Source of the DNA: JBEEFP01 sp041166085
GTDB taxonomy: Bacteria > Actinomycetota > Acidimicrobiia > Acidimicrobiales > JAFATL01
DNA: 64,000 bases
Assembly: GCA_041166085.1 (NCBI GenBank)
Contig: JBEEFP010000038.1
Coordinates: 48,828-112,827 of the forward strand
Direction of reading: 5' to 3'
Shown piece after piece: positions 7,452 through 15,384 of this stretch; position 1 is the first letter of the stretch, and each line of letters opens with the position of its first letter. Below the pieces are notes generated by a model. That model worked only from the letters and a program-made list of their open reading frames with translations. It did not search any database and was not told the DNA's origin. Made by a program: the position numbers and the translations under genes.

Positions 7452-9464
7452 GTGGGTCCCACTTCCCTGCTCCGTCGCGCCGCGCTCGTGCTCGCCGTCC
7501 TGGCCCCGCTGGGCGCCGGCGCGCTGCCCGCCTCGGCGGCGGACGGGGCATCCGGCGTCATCGTGACCTTCGTCGACAGCGCCCACCGCACCGACCTCCT
7601 GCACCGGCTCCCGTCGTCCCGCCACCTGGTCGGTCCTCGGGCCGCGGCGGCCTCGCTTCCGGCCGGCGAGGCCAACGCGCTGCGGGCCCAACCGGGCGTG
7701 CTTCGGGTGGAGCCTGACGTCGCCTTCCACGCCATGCGCACCGTGAACGACACGTGCGTCACCCTCAACTGCGCGGGCGTCCAGGAGTGGGCCGTCGCCA
7801 AGGTCAACGCCCCGACCGCCTGGGACTACAGCCTGGGCTCTGGCGTCACCATCGGCGTCCTCGACAGCGGCGTCGTCGGCACCCACCCCGACCTGGCAGG
7901 CAAGCTGGTCGCGCCCGAGCTCGACGACACGTCGACAGCCAGCGGTGACGGCGACCACGGGACGTCGGTCGCTGGATACGCGGCGGCCAACACCAACAAC
8001 GTGGAAGGCATCGCCGGCTTCGGTTGGGACAGCCGCATCCTCGCCATCAAGGTGCTCGACGCGGACGGGAACGGCCTGGCGTCGTGGGTGTCCAAGGGCA
8101 TCTACGACGCAACCGACCGCGGCGCCAAGGTCATCAACCTGTCCCTCGGATCGGACCAGGACTCACAAGCCGTGCGCGACGCCGTGACGTACGCCTTCAA
8201 CCACGGCGTCGTGGTGGTGGCCTCCGTCGGCAACGACGGCGGCACCGGGCAGGTGTACCCGGCCAGCATCCCCGGCGTCATCGGCGTGGGCGCCAGCACG
8301 CCGTCGGACGCCCTCGCGACGTTCTCCAACCGGGGGCCGGGCCTGGATGTGTCCGCGCCGGGCCAGAGCCTTCCCGCGCCGGTGCCGCCGAACGCGTACG
8401 CCAACGTGAGCGGCACCTCGTTCTCGGCGCCGATCGTCTCCGGCGTCGCCGCGCTGCTCCTCTCCCAGGGCGTGGAGCCGGCCAGCGGCATCCAGGCCCG
8501 ACTGCAGGAAACGGGCGTCGCGCTGAGCGGCGGCAACGGGGTGCGGATCGATGCGGGCGCCGCCCTCGCCGTGCTCCGGGCCTACCCCGGCTTCGGCGGG
8601 GGGACGCGCATCGCCACCGGTGACCTCACCGCCGACGGCGGCGCCGAGATCGTGACCGGCGCGGCCGCAGGCGGCGGACCGCACGTGCGGGTGCTGACCG
8701 CCGCGCCGGGCTACGCCGAGCGGTCGTCGTTCTTCGCCTACGACGCCGGCTTCGGGGGTGGCGTCGACGTCGCGACCGGCAACGTCGACGGCACGGGCCG
8801 GCCCGAGATCATCACGGGAGCGGGGCCCGGCGGCGGGCCCCACGTGCGCATCTTCTCGGCCGCCGGCAGTCCGATGGGACCGGGATTCTTTGCCTACGGC
8901 AGCGGATTCCGGGGCGGGGTGTCAGTTGCGTCCGGCGACCTGGACGGAGACGGGACCGACGAGATCGTCACTGGCGCAGGCCCCGGAGGCGGGCCCCACG
9001 TCCGGATCTTCAGCGCCAATGGTGCACCGATCGGCCCGGGGTTCTTCGCGTACGACGCGGGATTCCGGGGCGGCGTCGACGTGGCCGTCGGAGACGTCGA
9101 TGGCGACGGCAAGGACGAGATCATCACGGGGGCCGGTCCGGGCGGCGGTCCTCACGTGCGCCTGTGGCGAGGCAACGGCGCCTCCATGGGCCCCGGCTTC
9201 TTTGCCTACAGCGCGGCGTTCCCGGGCGGCGTGCGGGTCTCGTCACTGGCGGGCTCGTCCGGCGCGGCCCGCATCCTCACCGGCCCCGGCAGCGGCGGCG
9301 GCCCGCACGTGCGGCTGTTCAACATCAACGGCGCGGTGCTGGCCGAGCGCTTCGGGTTCAACCCCGCCTTCACCGGCGGCGTCGACGTCGCCCTCGGCCC
9401 CGCCGGTCCGCTGGTCGGTCAGCTGTCCGGCGACACCTTGGTGCGCACGCTGCTCGGTTCCTAG
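7452..9464 (+). CDS. Secreted S8 subtilase with C-terminal FG-GAP/VCBS-like repeats
   Basis: 670-residue exported protease. A signal peptide (about 1-29, ending ALPASAA) and an inhibitor-I9-like propeptide are followed by a subtilisin domain with Asp138 (VLDSGV), His169 (DHGTSVAG), oxyanion Asn261 and Ser323 (GTSFSAP). The C-terminal third (from about residue 380) holds five repeats of roughly 45-50 residues, each with GGGPHVR and a D-x-D-G-D/E-type calcium-loop strand (GDLDGDGTDEIVTGA), a blade pattern of FG-GAP/VCBS propellers. GTG 7452 lacks a clear ribosome-binding site, so a leaderless mRNA is possible. Probable role: extracellular proteolysis with a surface- or ligand-binding propeller. 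It is divergent from the P450. Confidence 0.92.
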   Translation: MGPTSLLRRAALVLAVLAPLGAGALPASAADGASGVIVTFVDSAHRTDLLHRLPSSRHLVGPRAAAASLPAGEANALRAQPGVLRVEPDVAFHAMRTVNDTCVTLNCAGVQEWAVAKVNAPTAWDYSLGSGVTIGVLDSGVVGTHPDLAGKLVAPELDDTSTASGDGDHGTSVAGYAAANTNNVEGIAGFGWDSRILAIKVLDADGNGLASWVSKGIYDATDRGAKVINLSLGSDQDSQAVRDAVTYAFNHGVVVVASVGNDGGTGQVYPASIPGVIGVGASTPSDALATFSNRGPGLDVSAPGQSLPAPVPPNAYANVSGTSFSAPIVSGVAALLLSQGVEPASGIQARLQETGVALSGGNGVRIDAGAALAVLRAYPGFGGGTRIATGDLTADGGAEIVTGAAAGGGPHVRVLTAAPGYAERSSFFAYDAGFGGGVDVATGNVDGTGRPEIITGAGPGGGPHVRIFSAAGSPMGPGFFAYGSGFRGGVSVASGDLDGDGTDEIVTGAGPGGGPHVRIFSANGAPIGPGFFAYDAGFRGGVDVAVGDVDGDGKDEIITGAGPGGGPHVRLWRGNGASMGPGFFAYSAAFPGGVRVSSLAGSSGAARILTGPGSGGGPHVRLFNINGAVLAERFGFNPAFTGGVDVALGPAGPLVGQLSGDTLVRTLLGS

Positions 9465-9470
9465 CTCGGC

Positions 9471-9770
9471 CTAGCGGTAACCGCCCACGACGATCGCTCC
9501 TGTCGCGACCGGCGGGACGTCGCACCGGTCGCCCACCTTCGCCACGAATGCCTGGAAGGCAGCGATGTCCTGCAGCGAGTCCGGCGACTCCACGCCGTCG
9601 TGCTCGATCACGATGTGGATGAAGCTCACGCCGTCGTCGAGCCGGAACACCTTGTACGTGAATCCCTCGGGCTGGCGCTCCTCCAGCTCGGTGAACACCG
9701 CCTCCACGAGCCGTTGGTTCTCGTCCGCCCGCTCCGGCTTGGCCTGGTACCGCACCACGATGGTCTTCAC
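9471..9770 (-). CDS. Small dimeric alpha/beta-barrel (ABM-like) protein
   Basis: 99 residues, GTG start. The pattern MKTIVVRYQAKPE, then a helix with ENQRLVEAVFTEL, then FTYKVFRLDDGVSFIHIVIEH is typical of small antibiotic-biosynthesis-monooxygenase/EthD-like ferredoxin-fold proteins, which act as heme-free monooxygenases or stress proteins. No catalytic residue can be pointed to. It lies directly after (1-base junction) the glyoxalase-fold gene at 9771-10130 and is convergent with the subtilase, seven bases between stops. Function is not predicted beyond the fold. Confidence 0.75.
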   Translation of the reverse strand: MKTIVVRYQAKPERADENQRLVEAVFTELEERQPEGFTYKVFRLDDGVSFIHIVIEHDGVESPDSLQDIAAFQAFVAKVGDRCDVPPVATGAIVVGGYR

Positions 9771-10130
9771 CTAGTCGTCGCTGTGGCTCACCATGTTGAT
9801 CACATTGCCGTCCGGGGCGCGCACGAAGAACCTCCGCACGCCCCAGGCCTCGTCCGTGAGCGGGTGCACGATCTCGTACCCCCGCCGCTTCGCCTCCTCG
9901 TACGCCTCATCAACGGCGGCACCGACGTGCACCGAGATGATCGAGTCATGTGGCGCCGTGGCGTCGCCCGTGACGAGTTGCACGGAGGCCTTGCCATCCG
10001 TCGAGCTGTAGCGCGCGACCCACCCCAGGTTGAACTCCTCGACGCTCAACCCGAGGTAGTCGGCGTAGAAGTCGCGGGCGGCGGCGATGTCAGCGACCGG
10101 AAGGTTCACATTGATGCCGGTTACTCGCAT
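9771..10130 (-). CDS. VOC-superfamily (glyoxalase/bleomycin-resistance fold) protein
   Basis: 119 residues with two beta-alpha-beta-beta-beta motifs: an N-terminal ARDFYADYLGLSVEE module and a C-terminal RFFVRAPDGNVINMVSH module that matches glyoxalase/dioxygenase-fold proteins. Start ATG 10130 has a perfect AGGAGG four bases upstream. That start region overlaps the end of the upstream HNH gene by 10 bases, and the downstream stop abuts the ABM-like gene, so the two small enzymes are probably co-transcribed. The metal-binding set is incomplete to the eye, so antibiotic binding, dioxygenase or lyase activity cannot be told apart. Confidence 0.82.
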   Translation of the reverse strand: MRVTGINVNLPVADIAAARDFYADYLGLSVEEFNLGWVARYSSTDGKASVQLVTGDATAPHDSIISVHVGAAVDEAYEEAKRRGYEIVHPLTDEAWGVRRFFVRAPDGNVINMVSHSDD

Positions 10131-11465
10131 CGATCCTCCTCGTCGCCGATGCCGCGACCATAATCGGCGCTCTCGCGCTCCTCGCATGCCAGCAACCCTT
10201 CGACGCACCAGTTGAGCTCGAGGTCGCTGCCGTCCCATTGCGCGACCGGTGTGTCCGGCGTGATGGTGAGGCCGGCCGCCTGGTTCTGCTCGGCGATGTC
10301 GGGGCCGACGAGGGGCGCCGCGTGCGGAGAGGGGTCGAGGGGCTCGCCGTCGGGCCGCCACCAGATGGCCCCGGTCGTGGCCAGCGCGACGCGGTAGCCG
10401 CCTTCGTGCACGCCGTGGTGGTGCCGGTTGCACAGCAGCACCAGGTTGGTGACGTCGGTGGGGCCGCCGTCGAGCCAGTGGACGATGTGATGGGCGTCGA
10501 CCCAGCGGCGCTGGGGGCAGCCCGGGAACACACAACCACCGTCGCGCACCATGAGGAAGAGGCGCTGCTTGGCCGACACCTGCCGGGTGCTGCGCCCGAG
10601 GTCGATGGGCAGGGTGCCGTCGACGACGACCTCGCGGCCGCCGGAGTCACAGCACAGGCGCCGGACCGTCTCGATCGGAAGCTCCGGGCCGTCGTGGAGG
10701 TGACCGCGTTGGCTGTCGCGCTGCACGTGCAGCACGACCCGGGTGACGTCAGGACCGGCCGCGGGCTTGGGCCCGTTGGCGAGCACGGTCTGGCACATGG
10801 CCCGGAGGGCGTCGACGGTCGTGGGCCTGCGTGGTTTGACCGCCGAGTCCGCGGATTCCGTTTCGTTCCCAAAACGTTCACGTGAACGTTCCGCGGACAA
10901 TTCGACCTCAAGGTCGCGACAGGTGCGCTGCAGCGCGGCGTTGAGCAGAGCGGCATCCTCCGGAGCCAGGTCGCCTCGCAATTTGGCGAGGCCGCCGTCG
11001 TAGTCCTGGGTGATGGAGAGACCCTCGTGGCTCTCCAGCTCCGCGGCATCGCGGCGCTCGGTGAATCGGAGCCCGCGCACCACCCGCTCGAGCTGCGCGA
11101 CCGTCATGTGGCGTGCCAGCTCGACGAGCATCTCGTCTGTCTCCCGCTTTGGCGACTCGCGTGATGGCCCTGGCTTTGCAGTACGAGATCTCGCCGCGGC
11201 CGAACGCGTCGGTCAGCACGGGCAGCTCCGTCAGCTTCTTGGCGACGCGCAACTGCTCCTGGGCGGTCCGCAGCGAGATCCCACAGCGCCAGTTGAGGAA
11301 GTGCGCGGCGGTCGCGCACTCCCAGGAGTGGTACGCCTCGCGCTTGTCGAACTCGGCCAGGACGAGGAGCCAGCGGCAGAGGGCGGCGTCGAGGTGGGCG
11401 GCCTGCTGGCACAGCTCGGCTTCGAGTCGCTCCGTCGTCAGCTCAGCAACAGAGCTGGATGACAT
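10121..11465 (-). pseudogene. DUF222/HNH endonuclease gene with single-base frameshift
   Basis: Two adjacent minus-strand frames make one DUF222-HNH protein. The N-terminal part (from ATG 11465, MSSSSVAELTTERLEAEL) is DUF222 up to AITRVAKA. The rest resumes in another frame with ETDEMLVELARHMTVAQLE and runs to the HNH nuclease domain (CVFPGCPQRRWVDAHHIVHW then NLVLLCNRHHHGVHEGGY). Removing one G from the GGG at 11143-11145 (CCC on the plus strand) restores a continuous frame of about 447 codons. All HNH residues are present, so the break is either a recent inactivation or a sequence error. It overlaps the next gene by 10 bases. An 18-bp perfect palindrome lies at 10873-10890. Confidence 0.85.
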
Positions 11466-11508
11466 GCATGCAATTTTACCGGGGCCCTGTGACAGGATCC
11501 CGGGCCGC

Positions 11509-11994
11509 TCAGCGGTGCTGCCGCCAGTACGGGCGGTCGGGATGGCGCTTCTCGACGAGGATGAAGACGACGCCCCAGGGGTCGTGGAACCAGGTGGTGC
11601 GGACGCCGGCGAGCTCGGCGATGCCAGCGGTGAGGAAGGTGACGCCGGCGGCCTCCAGGCGGGCCCGCTCCGCCGCGATGTCGTCGCAGACCAGGCCGAC
11701 GTGCGTCAGGCCGACATCCACCAACGCCGCGTCGGCGCGCACCGAGGACGAAGCAGCGTTCGGGTACTCGATGAGCTCGAGCACGCGATCCCCCGCATCG
11801 CCGCCGGCGCCGACGATGGCCGCCTTCAGCACGACTGGCGACGGCACGAGCTCGCCCATGTCGTGCTCGATGGCGTCGCCCTCCATGCGATACGGCGGGG
11901 ACAACACCTGCAGGCCGAGCACGTCGCGGTACCAGCGCACCGCCTCTTCGATGTCCGGGACGCAGACGGCGGTGTGTGCGACTCCGGTGATCAC
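11509..11994 (-). CDS. VOC-family protein (methylmalonyl-CoA-epimerase-like)
   Basis: 161 residues, GTG start overlapping the acyl-CoA dehydrogenase stop (GTGA). N-terminal VAHTAVCVPDIEEAVRWYRDVLGL and C-terminal LTHVGLVCDDIAAERARL give the paired VOC modules. His7, Glu and the second His (THVG) fit the metal ligands of epimerases and glyoxalases. As the last gene of the long operon that carries cassette A, an acyl-CoA synthetase and an acyl-CoA dehydrogenase, it may act on a CoA thioester or a product of that pathway, but this is inference. Closest functional guess is an epimerase or lactoylglutathione-lyase-like isomerase. Confidence 0.82.
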   Translation of the reverse strand: MITGVAHTAVCVPDIEEAVRWYRDVLGLQVLSPPYRMEGDAIEHDMGELVPSPVVLKAAIVGAGGDAGDRVLELIEYPNAASSSVRADAALVDVGLTHVGLVCDDIAAERARLEAAGVTFLTAGIAELAGVRTTWFHDPWGVVFILVEKRHPDRPYWRQHR

Positions 11995-13109
11995 CCGCGC
12001 GGCAGGCCGAGGATGCGCTCACCGATGATCGTGCGTTGGATCTCACTGGTGCCCCCGGCGATGGTGGCCGCCTTGGACCACAGCCACTGGCGCTGCCACT
12101 TGCCGGCGAGGGGCGCCTCGTCGCCGAGCACGGTGAGGGCGGCGTCGGACAGGTGCTGCGTCATGTCGCTCCATTGCAGCTTCACGTAGCTCGACTCGGG
12201 TCCCGGCTCCTCGCCCCGCGCCAGCCGCGACAAGGTGCGCCAGTTGTGGAGACGCAGGATGCGCAGCTCGACGAACGCCTGCACCAGCGGGTCGGCCACC
12301 TCGATGTCGTCGAGCACTCCCCGACGTGACGCCAGGCCGAACAGCTCGTCGAGGTAGGTCTCGTGCACGACCTGCTCCTTGAACGGGAACGTCGTGCCCC
12401 GCTCGTGGGCAAGTGTGGTGTTGGCCACGGCCCACCCCTGACCCACCTCACCGATCACCTGGTCCTCGGGGACGAAGACGCCGTCGAGGAACACCTCGTT
12501 GAACTCCGCCTCGCCCGTGATCTGCACCAGGGGCCGGATGTCGACTCCCGGCGCGCCCATGTCGACGGCGAAGCAGGTGATGCGGTCGCCGACGCGGGCC
12601 AGTCCCATGCCCCAACGGGCGTACTGGGCGTAGGACGTCCACACCTTCTGGCCCGTGAGCGACCAGCCCCCGTCGACGGGCTCGGCGCGCGTCGAGAGCG
12701 ACCGCAGGTCGGACCCCGCGCCTGGCTCGCTGAACAGCTGGCACCAGATCTCCTCGGCCGTCAGGATGGACGGCAACCAGCGCCCTCGCTGCTCGTCGCT
12801 GCCGTGGGTCATCACCGTCGGACCCACGAGGTTGATGCCGACGCGGTTCACCGGCTGCGGCGCCCGGGCCCGGGCGTACTCCATGTTGAACAGCGCGACC
12901 TGCACCGGCGTGGCGCTGCGCCCGCCGTACTCCGTCGGCCAGTGGATGCCCACCCAGCGGTCGGCGGCCAGCGTGGCCTGCCATGAACGGCCGAACGCGA
13001 TCTCCTCGTCGAGCGACGCGAACGTCGGGACCGAAGGAACATGGGACGCCAGCCACGCACGCGCCTCGGCCGCAAAAGCTTCCTCTTCCTCGGTGAACGC
13101 GAGGTCCAC
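11991..13109 (-). CDS. Acyl-CoA dehydrogenase
   Basis: 372-residue FAD acyl-CoA dehydrogenase catalysing alpha,beta-desaturation of an acyl-CoA. It has an N-terminal helical domain from MVDLAFTEEEEAFAAEARAW, a middle domain with SEPGAGSDLRSLSTRA and WSLTGQKVWTSYAQYA (FAD-contact strands), and a C-terminal helical domain ending IAGGTSEIQRTIIGERILGL, the conserved FAD/ADP loop. GTG 13109 shares its first base with the stop of the upstream acyl-CoA synthetase, so translation is coupled. It resembles mycobacterial FadE proteins used on branched or sterol side chains; the substrate is not known. It could work alone or with another FadE subunit. Confidence 0.92.
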   Translation of the reverse strand: MDLAFTEEEEAFAAEARAWLASHVPSVPTFASLDEEIAFGRSWQATLAADRWVGIHWPTEYGGRSATPVQVALFNMEYARARAPQPVNRVGINLVGPTVMTHGSDEQRGRWLPSILTAEEIWCQLFSEPGAGSDLRSLSTRAEPVDGGWSLTGQKVWTSYAQYARWGMGLARVGDRITCFAVDMGAPGVDIRPLVQITGEAEFNEVFLDGVFVPEDQVIGEVGQGWAVANTTLAHERGTTFPFKEQVVHETYLDELFGLASRRGVLDDIEVADPLVQAFVELRILRLHNWRTLSRLARGEEPGPESSYVKLQWSDMTQHLSDAALTVLGDEAPLAGKWQRQWLWSKAATIAGGTSEIQRTIIGERILGLPRG

Positions 13110-14797
13110 TACAGGTCCCAGAACCGCTCGCGACCGTTGGTCGTGAGGGCGGCGCGCACCGTGGCCTCGTCCGAAGCGGTGAACGCGCGGTACGCGGCCT
13201 CGCCGCGGTCGCGCACGTACACCGCGTCCCCGTCCACCAGATCGGTGCGGAACTTCTCCAGCGCGAGCTGACGCTTGACGATCTTGTTGGTGCCCGTCGT
13301 GGGCATCTCCTTCGTCACCCGCACGTAGCGGGGACGCCACTTCGGACCGAGATCGTCCTGCGCATCGAGCCACGCCGCGAAAGCGGCCCCATCGAACGAT
13401 GCACCGTCGCGCAGCACCACGCATGCCATGGCCTGGTCGCCCGCCTGCGTATCGGGGACGCCGTAGACGGCGGCGGCGACCAGGTCGGGATGGCGCAACA
13501 GGGCGTTCTCGACGGGACCGGCCGGGAAGTTCTCGCCGTCGACCCGCACCCAGTCGGCGGTGCGACCTGCGAAGTAGATGTAGCCATCGACGTCCACGTA
13601 GCCGAGGTCGCCGCTCCAGTACCAGCCGTTGCGCGTTGCCTTCCGGTACGCCTCGTCGTTCTTGTAGTAGCCCTCGAACGGCCCCGCGCCGGTGGTGTTG
13701 ACGATCTCGCCCACGCACTCGTCCGCATTGGCCAGCCGGCCGTGGTCGTCGAATCGAGCTGGGGGGCGCCGCTCGCCGTCCTCGGACACCACCATCACGT
13801 TGTCCGGCGCCATGCCCAGTGCGCCGGCCCGCGGCTCGACGTCACGGTTGACGGCGACACCGCCCTCGGTCGCGCCGTAGGCGTCGATGACCCGAACACC
13901 GAAACGGCGGCTGAAGCCGTCGACCAGCTGGGGCGACCCCTCGTTGCCGTAGGCGATGCGCAGCGGGTTGTCGGCGTCGTCGGGCGACTCCGGTGTGGCG
14001 AGTATGTACGCCAGCGGCTTGCCGGTGTAGTTCCAGTACGTGGCCCCGTAGCGGCGCACGTCGGGCAGCCATCCCGACGCGCTGAAGCGTCGAGCCAGGC
14101 CGACCGATGCGCCCACGATGAGCGACGGGGCCCACCCCACCATCACCGCGTTCGAATGGAACAGCGGCATGCACGCGTAGTTCACGTCGTCGGGACCGAG
14201 GTCCATGATCATGCTGAGCCGCACCGCGCTGGTGAGAAGGCGGCGCTGGCTGCAGATGACGGCCTTGGGCGCGTCCGAAGTGCCGGACGTGAATATCAGG
14301 GCCCACGTGGTCGAGGGGTCGGGCTCGATGCGTGGGTCGGTGGCGTCGTCGAGGGGTCCGGGGTCCTCCACCATCACCATGGGCAGGTCCACGCCGTCGA
14401 GGAGTGCACGGTGGCGCTCCTCGGTGACGACGAAGGCCACGTCGGTGTGGGCCACGTCCCGGTGCAGGTTCTCACCCCGGCGGGTCGGGTTGAGGCCGAC
14501 GATGGTGGCGCCGGTCAGGGCGGCGGCGCCGTAGGCGAAGAGGAACTCGGGCACGTTGTCGAGCAGCACGCCGACGTGGAACGGCGCATCCCCGTCGGGT
14601 CGCATCGAGAGGAACAGCTGCGCCCATCGGCACGACTCCACGAAGTACTCGCGGTGCGTCCACGTCCGGCCGTCGAAGTCGATGGCGGGACGGTCGGCGA
14701 CCGCGGGGTCGGTCGCGTTGCGGCGCAGCAGCGCGGCCGCGTTCGCCGCGGGCATCTCCGCCTGCCCCGGCGCGGGGATCGAGGTCGGTGCGGTCAA
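13109..14797 (-). CDS. Acyl-CoA synthetase / AMP-dependent ligase
   Basis: About 562 residues if the start is the TTG at 14797 that overlaps the previous stop (TTGA); ATG 14755 is the alternative, 14 residues shorter. ANL-superfamily motifs are present: P-loop IFTSGTSDAPKAV, A5-like YGATEGGVAVN, A7-like WYWSGDLGYVDVDGYIYFAGR, the hinge DWVRVDGENFPAGPVE, and the catalytic Lys region PTTGTNKIVKRQL. It activates a carboxylate to acyl-AMP and then acyl-CoA. Sitting between the importer accessory gene and the acyl-CoA dehydrogenase, it would prime the imported compound for beta-oxidation. Chain-length preference cannot be read. Confidence 0.9.
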   Translation of the reverse strand: MTAPTSIPAPGQAEMPAANAAALLRRNATDPAVADRPAIDFDGRTWTHREYFVESCRWAQLFLSMRPDGDAPFHVGVLLDNVPEFLFAYGAAALTGATIVGLNPTRRGENLHRDVAHTDVAFVVTEERHRALLDGVDLPMVMVEDPGPLDDATDPRIEPDPSTTWALIFTSGTSDAPKAVICSQRRLLTSAVRLSMIMDLGPDDVNYACMPLFHSNAVMVGWAPSLIVGASVGLARRFSASGWLPDVRRYGATYWNYTGKPLAYILATPESPDDADNPLRIAYGNEGSPQLVDGFSRRFGVRVIDAYGATEGGVAVNRDVEPRAGALGMAPDNVMVVSEDGERRPPARFDDHGRLANADECVGEIVNTTGAGPFEGYYKNDEAYRKATRNGWYWSGDLGYVDVDGYIYFAGRTADWVRVDGENFPAGPVENALLRHPDLVAAAVYGVPDTQAGDQAMACVVLRDGASFDGAAFAAWLDAQDDLGPKWRPRYVRVTKEMPTTGTNKIVKRQLALEKFRTDLVDGDAVYVRDRGEAAYRAFTASDEATVRAALTTNGRERFWDL

Positions 14798-15384
14798 GTC
14801 TGGGCCGCGGCGTGCAGGGGGTCGCAGATGCGGCACGGCTGCATGCGCTTGGCGTCGCGGGTGCTCACGGCCCGCACGTTACGACGACTCCGGGCCACCA
14901 CCGGACAGTCCGGCAGGTGGAAGTTGGTGCCGCTCCCCGTCGCCACGAAGGTCGGGGTCGTCGGGGACACGGCCGCCCGCGGCGCGTGGCCGTTGCCCTG
15001 GGCACCGATGACGGCGTCGATGAGGGCCCGCATGTTCTCCTCCTGCTGGCGCAGGAGGGCCTGGTGGTGCAGGTCGGCCTGGTCGTAGACGCGGTACAGC
15101 CAGTGGGCCCAGTAGAGGAGGGCGCCGACGATCATGCACCCGAGCCCGATGAACGAGCCGCTGACCATGTACGGGATCTGCTGCTGCACGTAGGGCGTGT
15201 GGGCCGCGCCGTACCACGCCACCAGGATGATGACGAGGCCGAGGGGCATCAGCACCGCGCCCACGGCGACCTGCCACGTGTTGCGCAGATCCATCCCCTG
15301 CCCGCCGCTGCGCAGGACGCCGAGGAGGCGACGGGGCCCGCGCTCGGTGACCGCCTCGTCCTCGGCTTCTGGCTCGGTGGTCAC
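14794..15384 (-). CDS. Two-TM membrane protein with Ada-like Cys/His tail (cassette A)
   Basis: 196 residues from GTG 15384 (GTGA overlap with the surface-protein gene). Layout: acidic N-terminus, two transmembrane helices (about 40-63 and 75-96) joined by a short loop GAAHTPYVQQQIPY, a charged helix likely to be coiled coil (DLHHQALLRQQEENMRAL), then a C-terminal TGSGTNFHLPDCPVVA...QPCRICDPL module. The H-x3-C ... C-x2-C spacing resembles Ada-type zinc-binding modules in which CxxC is followed by D/K-P. A clear paralogue sits in cassette B (39067-39672). Both copies sit beside LIV-type importer genes, so a role in assembling or regulating the transporter is inferred; the function is undescribed. 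Confidence 0.78.
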   Translation of the reverse strand: MTTEPEAEDEAVTERGPRRLLGVLRSGGQGMDLRNTWQVAVGAVLMPLGLVIILVAWYGAAHTPYVQQQIPYMVSGSFIGLGCMIVGALLYWAHWLYRVYDQADLHHQALLRQQEENMRALIDAVIGAQGNGHAPRAAVSPTTPTFVATGSGTNFHLPDCPVVARSRRNVRAVSTRDAKRMQPCRICDPLHAAAQT

